From: Tachypleus tridentatus
Lineage: Eukaryota; Arthropoda; Merostomata; Xiphosura; Limulidae
Assembly (NCBI RefSeq): GCF_004210375.1
Contig: NC_134834.1
Span: 146,725,009 to 146,789,008 of the forward strand
Direction: 5' to 3'
DNA: 64,000 nucleotides
A model generated the notes under the pieces. It did not search any database and was not told the origin of the DNA. It saw only the letters and a program-made list of their open reading frames with translations. Both the position numbers and the translations under genes were made by a program. The number at the start of each line of letters is the position of its first letter. Position 1 is the stretch's first letter. Shown here in pieces: positions 56,535-64,000 of the stretch.

Positions 56535-56660
56535 CTCCTTAGTGGTACAGCCGTATATCTGTTGACTTAACCTCGCTGAAAACTAAATTTCGATAGTTAT
56601 GGTGGTCAGAGTACAGACTGCTCTTTGTGTAACTTTGCTTAGCTATAAACCAAACACGAA
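56535..56660 (+). repeat. SINE family 3 copy
   Basis: CCTTAGTGGTACAGCCGTAT, AATTTCGATAGTTATGGTGG, CTCTTTGTGTAACTTTGCTT and AGCTATAAACCAAACA. Confidence 0.75.
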
Positions 56661-57339
56661 CCTGCAGAAATGTGGTCATTGTGGAAGAGTAGAACCAATA
56701 AAGCTCTAAGTGTACAAATACAATATAACAAAAACTTGATTTTGCGAAAGAACGTATAATCCGGTGTTTGGAGTAGCGACAGAAGATATGAAACACAATA
56801 AAGTTCCAACTGTAGTATTTATTGCTCAGCTATTATTGATTGGTAATTCCTGTTTCACCGTGTATTTAAATTTTTAAACAAATTTATGTACGAAAGCTAA
56901 CTTCATGGGGCTCATGATAACATCGATTACAGAAGATTTATGATTTTTAAAAAAAAGTTACTACTGTTTATTTATAAAAGCGGATACTCCATTTGAAAGT
57001 GTCACCTCAATAAAATTTGACACCGTTGTTTTAGTTTTTTTAGTTATATAATAATAAAGAAACAGAACAAAGAATAACAATTCAAACACTTTAATATTTA
57101 TAGACATTACACTGCACAACAGTATTTTTGAAAAGTTTTTGCTGATTGTGACAGGTACCTGGTGGGTATGCACAAATAGTTTTGGTTCTGCTTCATCACG
57201 TAGGAACTCTGAGAAATACAGTTAACTGTTTACCGGTAATAACGTATTTAATTTCGTTTATGTTTCTAATACCAACATAATTAAGTGTGTTTCTATTAAG
57301 TTCAACATAATTAAGTGTTTTGCTCCTGATTTTCGTTTG

Positions 57340-57565
57340 TATTCAATGTCCGGTGCATCACGTTGCAGAGTCCAACAGCAGTCAGCAAGCATTGACAGAT
57401 TCCAGTTGCCCTGATATCGTTTTTCCATTGTAGCAACTAAAGATTTAAATTAAACGGCACGTGATGGGCAAATTTGGATGTGATTTTTGTGATCAGCAGA
57501 CACAAATCTATAAGGAACACCCAACAGTGTTCAAGAAGCAAAACATTTGTTGTGCAGTGTTATCA
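57340..57565 (-). repeat. Inverted copy of the 9409-9625 repeat
   Basis: TTCAATGTCCGGTGCATCAC, GGGCAAATTTGGATGTGATT, ATCTATAAGGAACACCCAAC and TTCAAGAAGCAAAACATTTG are reverse complements of the first copy with few changes. An ATTACACTGCACAACA segment occurs separately at 57106-57121. Confidence 0.8.
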
Positions 57566-57978
57566 GAACTTGTGACATAGTCATTACATAGATATTGTTA
57601 TAAAAGGCAACGCTATATAATATTGTAAAGTTCTGATGAACTGTTGAAGAGATATTTTTAACCACAATTGCGACTAATAATCCGGGCCATCCCAACACAG
57701 CCAGAACTGACGTCTGCCTAATAAGCCTCGTGCTTTTAAATACAAAATAGTATAATAAAAGAAAAAATTAAGTGCAGAACAAACGCATAAAACCGTATAT
57801 ATGCTGCAACAAATAGTTGTATACAGAAACATTGCGACTTCACTTTCAAATATTGAGTTTAGCGTACAATAATACTGAAAGATACCATTAAATCTGTTTC
57901 TTGTTAAACAAAAAGCAACTTAAAACTCAGTATCTAGAGACACACCACTGTGCTACTATGGAGCAATAGCATTAAAGA
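57566..57978. other. Intron sequence, nothing recognised
   Basis: No supported feature. Confidence 0.5.
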
Positions 57979-58222
57979 GGCCCAGCATGGCCAGATGGCT
58001 AGAGTGCTCGACACGCAATCTGTGGGTCGCGGGTTCGAATCCCAGTCAAACCAAACATGCCCACCCCTTCAGTGGTGGGGTTGTTATAATGTGACGGTCA
58101 ATTCCATTATTCGTGGGTAAAAAAAAGTAACCCAAGAGTTGGCAGTGGGTGATGATGACTAGTTATTTTCCCTCTGGTCGTGCACTGCTAAATTAGAGAC
58201 GAGTAAAAAAAAAAAAACCTTT
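57979..58222 (+). repeat. SINE family 1 copy, tail replaced by A-run
   Basis: Head GGCCCAGCATGGCCAGATGG, B box GGTTCGAATCC, body through TGCACTGCTAAATTAG, then GACGAGT and a 13-A run in place of the tail. Confidence 0.9.
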
Positions 58223-58369
58223 TGCTTAAATTAGTTGTCGTTTTTCGTGTGTGCTGTGTATCAGTTTACACGCAGAAAAACAAGAATTTACGTACAAGGT
58301 TCAAAGTTGACTGCCTTCCACCTTCCCGGTAAATCAGTGTTAAATAATTAGGGCGTTTAATGTCAAAAA

Positions 58370-58450
58370 GATTTTTGGTATCAACACTTAAAGTAGGAAG
58401 AACATAGACAGCCCATTGGGTGGCTTTGCTCTTAACGTCAAAGCTAAGCA
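58370..58450 (+). repeat. SINE family 3 tail fragment
   Basis: ACATAGACAGCCCATTGGGT, GGCTTTGCTCTTAACGTCAA. Confidence 0.55.
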
Positions 58451-58494
58451 ATATCAACTATTAACTTCATGTTAACAGTCTCTCGTGAGGTCGG

Positions 58495-58595
58495 CGGTAT
58501 ATTTATGGGTTACAACAGTATAATTCGGGATTCTATTTCCCAAGGTGGACATTAAATAGATAGTCCATTGTGTAGCATTACACAAAACAACAAAA
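58495..58595 (+). repeat. SINE family 3 copy
   Basis: GGCGGTATATTTATGGGTTA, CAACAGTATAATTCGGGATT, TAGATAGTCCATTGTGTAGC. Confidence 0.6.
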
Positions 58596-58654
58596 AAAAA
58601 ACATTTGACCTTTTAGTTGCAGTATTTGGATCGGAGGTTAAAATCTCTTCACCC

Positions 58655-58842
58655 AACATGTTTTTCTTTTTCAGCCGTAGGAGCTTTATAACGTTACGGT
58701 CAATCCCACTTTTCGTTGGTAAAGATAAACCTAAGATTTTGCGGTGGGTGATGCTGCATTCCCTTTTGCCTATCACTTCTAAATTAGGGGTAGCTAACAT
58801 ATAGCTCTCGAATGGCTTTGCGCGAAATTTAACAAACAAATT
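58655..58842 (+). repeat. SINE family 1 copy, head missing, diverged
   Basis: AACATGTTTTTCTTTTTCAG, CAATCCCACTTTTCGTTGGT, tail GGCTTTGCGCGAAATTTAAC. Confidence 0.88.
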
Positions 58843-59021
58843 AAGTTTAATGAGCGTTGAATGCATAAAAATAATACTGAAAATATTTATCGTTGAGATA
58901 TTTAACTACACGGTCGTGATAAAGATATTTCCCACATAACTGATGCGAGCATATTTTTTTTTATGTAAGAACCGGTTTAACAGGAAATGATATTGTTTAT
59001 TTGATTCGTAATTCCTTTTAT

Positions 59022-59023
<2 letters not shown>

Positions 59024-59086
<63 letters not shown>
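59024..59086. repeat. (AC)n microsatellite, about 31 units
   Basis: Uninterrupted AC run of about 63 bp, the longest simple repeat in the window. Confidence 0.98.
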
Positions 59087-59089
<3 letters not shown>

Positions 59090-59341
59090 CATGTTATCAC
59101 TTGAAATACGGTTATCAAAAGCAAAATAAATTCCGTGGTTAATATATTCTTGTTTCAACCTTCTTTTCTCTGTGGGTTAGGCAGGTCAGTGGTTTATCAT
59201 TCCTGTTAACATGCATTTGTTTTTTCCTCTATCAGGTAACTGTCTCTTCAGGTCATTAAGGAATTATGTGTCTAGCAACGATTAAAATACATTACACGCG
59301 AGTATTAGTAGTAATTAATACTGCTTCGCTCAAGACATGTA

Positions 59342-59481
59342 CAAGGTGTCCCAAACGTCAAGAGTCAGAGACCATCTGTGCCAGCTCTTTGATACACGGT
59401 GTCATTACCTCAAAAAAAAACTGTTAAAACAACGTTAATGTCCGCCATGTTGCTATGGCAACTGACTTTAAGGACATCCTG
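59342..59481. mobile_element. 140-bp candidate MITE with mariner-like ends
   Basis: Ends CAAGGTGTCCCAAACG and TTTAAGGACATCCTG are imperfect inverted repeats (CAaGGTGTCC against CAGGATGTCC), flanked by TA (59340-59341, 59482-59483). No coding sequence. Confidence 0.5.
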
Positions 59482-60049
59482 TAAACCTTCTCGTTTCTGA
59501 GAACTGTTTTGTTAACCAAATGTTTCTAATCTCGGAAGAAAGTTTACTTTCAATATAAGACAAGAATAATTAGCTTTAGACATAGCAGGTATCGTTTCAG
59601 AGCGGTTGGAGATGGCAAAGTTGAACTAAAGATGCTACGTTTATTATTACTTACACATTTATATTTTTTCGACCACGTTTCGATTACGATTGGGTTGAAA
59701 AACTGAAGATCGTATCTTACGTCTAGCATGAACTAAACTTTTAGTAATTGTATACTATAAGAAAATCTGCCGTAAGGGCGTCTGTTTGTGCTGTTACTAA
59801 TCGTAGTATTTATGTGTAGTTAGAAAAAGTAAACAGTTCTTAAAATTTTTTGGGGGAAGTACTGCCCGAGAAAAGTGTTCGGACTGTTTGGAAGAAAACT
59901 TATTTTACAATAAAAGACGTCACTTTAATACATAAAAAGTGTAATATTTTGATATATCAATGTTGTCCTTTATTGAAAAATGTTTTTAGTATTACAATTA
60001 AAAATTACATCAATAAAGATTAATACTTTATTTCAATCAAACTCTCGCA

Positions 60050-60250
60050 TACAATCTTAGTGAAAATTGTTTTCTTGTTGACAGGAGAGCTCGTTTATTT
60101 GAACTTGTGTGATAAAGAAAAGGTTGTTGCACATATTCTAGTTAGTTTTCTGTCTGAATCGTAAATATTCCAAATGTGAAACTTTTAATTGGTTTTTCGT
60201 TTGTGGTGCCATTTAACAGACGATACCATATGGTATTTATTTCAGTCACA
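60050..60250 (+). repeat. Duplicated intronic segment, copy 2 (copy 1 at 47060-47430)
   Basis: ACAATCTTAGTGAAAATTGT, TGTGTGATAAAGAAAAGGTT, GTTGCACATATTCTAGTTAG and TTGGTTTTTCGTTTGTGGTG match the first copy with substitutions and indels. It ends near a CATACATACATA tract. Confidence 0.6.
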
Positions 60251-60540
60251 TACATACATACATACATATATATATTATAGCAATAAGATAACGTAACAAA
60301 AAAAATTATTAAAGAATGGCAGTCCTTTCAATAAGAATGTGCGTTCTATGACATGTAGACATGTTTTTATGACACTAAGTTATTGAAAATAGTACCCACG
60401 ATTTTACGAAATGTTTCTTTCTCGGGAATATTCATTTCTACGTTTGTTTGTTTTTGTTGTTTTATTTCACTTTATCTTCACCGAAGCTTGTTTATCCTGT
60501 TTGACAGTAAAAATTGCTCGTTCAGTTACTCAAGTGAGAA

Positions 60541-60780
60541 TACGCCCAGGCGTGATCGGTTGGTGTACTTGGATTGTGAAATTATTGAGTTTCTAGGTCT
60601 GGTCTCCTTACAAGCGAAATATGATTTGCACATTAGAACTGTGGGTGCGCTATGAATAAGGGTCAAATGTCACTTCAATCGGATAAGAGTAACCCAAGAT
60701 TTGGCTGCCGATGCTGTTGTCTCTTTACCTCCGTTTCAGAATTAGGGATGTCTGTGGAGGTAACAAACCCTCATCCTATT
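60541..60780 (+). repeat. Ancient, diverged SINE family 1 copy
   Basis: GCCCAGGCGTGATCGGTTGG, ATTGTGAAATTATTGAG, CTGTGGGTGCGCTATGAATA, GAGTAACCCAAGATTTGGCT and AATTAGGGATGTCT follow the family order with roughly a third of sites changed. It sits just upstream of a young copy, so the family has been active over a long time. Confidence 0.6.
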
Positions 60781-60802
60781 TGAATATGTAGTAATTTATT
60801 AG

Positions 60803-61078
60803 CGGACCGGCATGGCCAGGTGTTTAGGGTTCTTGACTCGTAATCTGAGGGTCACCGCTTCGAATCCCCGTGACACTAAACATGCTCGCTCTTTCAGCTG
60901 TGGGGCCGGTATTATGTAACGGTCAGTCTCTTCATTCGTTGATAAAAGAACAGCACCAGAGTTGGTGGTGGGTGGTGATGACTAGCTACTTTCCCTTTAA
61001 TCTTACACTGCTAAATTAGGGACGCTTAGTGCAGATAGCCCTCGTGTAGCTTTGCGCGAAATTCAAAACAAACACAAA
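60803..61078 (+). repeat. SINE family 1 copy, full length
   Basis: Head GGACCGGCATGGCCAGGTGT, B box GCTTCGAATCC, complete body, tail CTTTGCGCGAAATTCAAAAC. It ends about 100 bp before the carotenoid oxygenase exon. Confidence 0.93.
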
Positions 61079-61175
61079 TAATTTGCTAGTTCTACGTATC
61101 TTTTGATATTTTAAAGGGAGCTTGATTATTTGGCAGAAGGATATCATGATCTCATGTTAACATTATCTCTTATAG

Positions 61176-61312
61176 GGAAAATCCCAAAATGGTTGAACGG
61201 CAGTTTGTTCCGGTTAGGACCAGGAAAGTTCGATCTGGATGAGGATTTTCGTGTTAACCACTGGTTTGATGGAGCTGGAATTCTATACCGTTATACTATC
61301 AAAGATGGAAAG
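61176..61312 (+). CDS. Carotenoid oxygenase (RPE65/BCO/NinaB family), shared exon 2
   Basis: 137-nt exon from the acceptor ATCTCTTATAG to the donor AAG|GTTTGT. Its first two bases complete a Gly codon begun by either first exon. The peptide KIPKWLNGSLFRLGPGKFDL, then NHWFDGAGILYRYTIKDGK, is the conserved N-terminal blade of carotenoid oxygenases (family: xIPxWLxGSLxRxGPGxF, then HxFDGxAxLxxFxIxxGxV). These are Fe(II) enzymes that cleave or isomerise carotenoids and retinoids; in arthropods NinaB makes the visual chromophore. The catalytic His and Glu residues lie in later exons beyond 64000, so activity cannot be judged. One family position is unusual: Gly-Ala replaces the usual Met/Ala pair in FDGMA. 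Strand and phase agree with exons 1a and 1b. Confidence 0.85.
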
Positions 61313-61483
61313 GTTTGTAAACATTGTCTATCAAAGGAAAACCTCTATCCCGTGGACTCTTGACTTCCGTCAAGAAGCAGAGTACGACAATAGTGGCTAA
61401 TGTGTCTAGTTGCAAATCGAAACATTCAAGGTTTAAGCGGTACAGTTAAGTGTAAGAATGGGAGTGTTGTAACTGTGAATTAC

Positions 61484-61752
61484 TTGTTTTGTTTTTGAAT
61501 TTCGCGCAAAGCTACACGAGGGCTATCTACACTAGCCGTCCCTAATTTAGCATTGTAAGATTAGAGGATAGGTAGCAAATCATCATCACCCACCGTCAAC
61601 TCTTGGGCTACTCTTTTACCAACAAGTAGTGGGATAGACCGTCACATTATAACGCCTCCATGGCTGAAAGGGCGAGAATATTTGGCGTAACAGTGTTTGA
61701 ACCCGCGACCCTCGGATTACGAGTCGAGTGCCTTAACCACCTGGCCCGGCAG
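61484..61752 (-). repeat. SINE family 1 copy, full length, reverse
   Basis: Tail complement GAATTTCGCGCAAAGCTACA through head complement CACCTGGCCCGGC. It lies in the intron after exon 2. Confidence 0.93.
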
Positions 61753-62658
61753 AGCAGAAAGCAGATGGATTAGCATTTTATCACAGTAGTTTGTTCGTTT
61801 AATTTTGACTTCAAGACTTGTTTCTTATAGTAAATATGTATCAGTCGTTATAACAATGAGTAATAAATTACACGTATAATCTAAAAGGATACCTGTTTGT
61901 GCATGGATTTCAAAATGAAAATTTTGTATTAGATTTTCGTGATTTTATATGTGCTGTAATATTATCTGTTGGTCTGACTGATGTAACAGTATCCCATGAG
62001 AAAAAAAAACCCTTTTCATTGTTATTGACAAAAAAATCCTATATTTCAAAACGTACTTTACCAGATAAGGTGACATCGACTCGCAATATCAGATTTCTAG
62101 CTTTCAGATATATCCATAACGAAACAAATACTATAGAATGTTTGCATATTTTAAAGCTATTAAACACTGTTGTATAATGAAAATAAGGAAGTAACTTTTT
62201 CTGTACACTGGACATTCGATAGTATCGTACGAAAGATCATCTCGGTACACTGTTGGGTAACCAGTAGGCACGAAGCAATAACATGATACACGAACATACA
62301 AAGCTAAAATCCTGGTGAACCAATGATTGTATCACGTGTTCTGTTAAGCGTACATGCTTTACAAATCAAATTAAACGGTACATGGGTTTCAAGGACGACA
62401 ACTATTGTTCGTATGTTTAGCTTCTATCTCTTTCTATACTTACCATATATGTAGATAATATAAACATCCATGTCTATTAGATTTGTCTAAAACGATCGCA
62501 TTTTAAGCCTAAACATCACCTTATGCGCCAAAAATCTGAGAGGTCAGATAGAAAAACCCAATATCACAGCTTAATCATCTCTAATTCAGAGCTGCTGACT
62601 AAACTGTAACAATCAGTTGCCTAAACGGCTACTCTAAATTATAAATTATTTACTTCAT
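61753..62658. other. Intron sequence, nothing recognised
   Basis: No exon of the carotenoid oxygenase gene was recognised. Confidence 0.5.
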
Positions 62659-62938
62659 GGTTCGGCATGGCCAGGTGGTTAAGACACTCGACTCGTAATC
62701 CAAGTGTTGCAGGTTCAAATCCCCGTCACGCCAAACATTCTCGCCATTTAAGCCGTGGATGCGTTATAATATGACGGTCAATCCCACTACTCGTTGGTAA
62801 AAGAGTAGCCCAAAAGTTGGTGATGGGTGGTGATGATTAGCTGCTTTTCCTCTAGGTGTTCAACTGCTAAATTAGGGACAGCTAGCACAGACAGCCCTCG
62901 TGTAGGTTTGCGAGAAATTCTAAACAAACTAAACCAAT
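62659..62938 (+). repeat. SINE family 1 copy, full length
   Basis: Head GGTTCGGCATGGCCAGGTGG, B box GGTTCAAATCC, body, tail GGTTTGCGAGAAATTC. Confidence 0.93.
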
Positions 62939-63002
62939 CCTACTCTGCCGGATTTGTTCCGGTGCACACGCGATGTTAGGAATGTTATTTTTTTATGTTT
63001 CC

Positions 63003-63125
63003 TTGTTTGTTTTTGGTTAAGCACAAAGCTACACAAAAGGCTATCTGTGCTCTGATCAACACGGGTATCGAAACCTGGTTTTTCCCGGCGTAGGTCTACA
63101 GACATCGCTGTACTACTGGGAGAGG
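63003..63125 (-). repeat. SINE family 3 copy, reverse, well preserved
   Basis: TTGGTTAAGCACAAAGCTAC, GGCTATCTGTGCTCTGATCA, GGTATCGAAACCTGGTTTTT (B-box complement), GTAGGTCTACAGACATCGCT. Confidence 0.85.
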
Positions 63126-64000
63126 GGACTTGATTTGTAATCAGCAATCAGTACCAATACTCTGTAGCCCATGTGCGCGCGATAAAGTTTCTGTTAACAG
63201 AAAATCACGGTTACGTCTGCTGACATAGACGCAAGTTACTTAAAATTCAAGTGCTTATAAAGGGTGTTTTCTTGTCTTAAGCCTCAAAAATAATCTATTT
63301 TACAACATACCATAGTTCTTAAGTTGCAGGTTGTACTTATAGCCAATTTTTCCAGAGGATTGTATGCGTTACACTAAAGCAATTCTGAATATGCAAATCG
63401 GAGACTGATGATAGAAAGTCATGGTGAAACGGAATAGGTCAGAACAGCATTTTAACACTAACGCGTGTTGCAGGTATTGCGATATAATCTACAACTGATT
63501 ACTTTCGAAAAGGGCATGTAAAATTATTTTGAGACGCAAAAAAAAAAAAATCTGACACCGAGATCATAGAGGTTTTATGATCGTGAATTTAAAATTTCCA
63601 TGTCAGGAGTATTTCTTATTTAATGGTATTGGAAAACAAAATATAAATCGAAGTGGAGCAGTAGAATCATAAAGGAGATCTGCTTCATATCGTTCCCCAG
63701 TCGTGTTATGCAAAGTGTGACGTCTTGTAATAGGTAAGAAGCCAGGAATGCAAATCTGTAGTTGCAAAAGCAATCTGCGTGTCCCAAGCAATATAATCAA
63801 GAAGAATCTCTTCTTTAAATTAGGCTGACAGGGTAGCTTCTCAAAAAAGGATTCCAGTGATGTCTCTCATTTGAAGTGTCGCCTACAAGCAATTATGTAA
63901 TTGTGTGTGTGATGGTGCTATCTAAAACAAAGACGTATTGGTCAAGTCGCATGACTTCTATGCGACTAGATTGTTCAAAGAAAGATTGGCAAACTGCCGT
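63126..64000. other. Right edge, nothing recognised
   Basis: A 65-codon minus-strand open frame (63603-63800) has no recognisable motif and no splice context I trust. Further exons of the carotenoid oxygenase are expected beyond the window. Confidence 0.45.

Larger units (their letters stand above)
46875..61175 (+). other. Intron of the carotenoid oxygenase gene (from exon 1a)
   Basis: A 14.3-kb intron from GTAAAATG to CTCTTATAG, holding the second first exon (49783) and many SINEs. Stretches where I see nothing are 48269-49140, 49847-50324, 50566-52723 (one weak exon candidate), 53451-54290, 54986-56534, 56661-57339, 58843-59023 and 59482-60049. Confidence 0.5.

Noticed and set aside
60383-60655. 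90-codon open frame
   Set aside because: Ends inside an ancient SINE copy; no motif.
926-62938. tRNA-like heads of the SINE copies as tRNA genes
   Set aside because: A and B boxes are present, but the 5' end (GGCCCGG) has no pairing partner after the T arm, and the copies continue into a common body.
63603-63800. Downstream exon of the carotenoid oxygenase on this strand
   Set aside because: The open frame is on the opposite strand and lacks the His and Glu motifs of the family.

Overview
This window is eukaryotic, AT-rich and repeat-dense, with short exons separated by kilobase introns. The commonest repeat is a tRNA-headed SINE of about 270 bp. I count roughly 35 full or partial copies on both strands, about one per 2 kb. 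From memory, its sequence and density match horseshoe crab genomes (Tachypleus, Limulus or Carcinoscorpius). That placement is inference, not a search result.

Protein-coding content is small. (1) A + strand gene enters from the left edge and ends at a stop codon at 18854-18856. Four exons (421-608, 7071-7213, 16128-16349, 18736-18856) have matching splice phases. They encode a low-complexity cytoplasmic stretch followed by two membrane segments and a short tail, tentatively like the C-terminal part of PRRT3/PRRT4-type transmembrane proteins. (2) A + strand carotenoid oxygenase gene (RPE65/BCO/NinaB family) occupies the right third. Two alternative first coding exons (46793-46874 and 49783-49846) carry related N-termini and the same splice phase. 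Both can join the exon at 61176-61312, and the rest of the gene lies beyond the right edge. (3) Two identical tRNA-Gly(TCC) genes lie at 28379-28450 and 41700-41771.

The remainder is mobile DNA. It includes several Tc1/mariner lineages (4139-5115, 5342-5850, 13170-14738, 36200-36720, a partial copy at 47439-47935, and an internally deleted mariner at 34560-35177). It also holds three unrelated-looking LINE fragments, a Penelope-like remnant, pogo/Tigger-like and mariner-like MITEs, three SINE families with a similar 3' tail, minisatellites, and foldback elements.

Two features stand out. First, a foldback family (33833-34023 and 43804-43985) has nearly perfect arms within each copy but very different arms between copies. 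The copies share a loop core and a 3' tail, and have 10-14 bp target-site duplications. Second, about 22030-27960 is almost free of CpG (about 17 CpG in 5.9 kb by eye). A SINE inside it has lost every CpG, the pattern expected of long-term germline methylation, although no gene was recognised there.

All coordinates of repeat edges are by eye and may be off by several bases.
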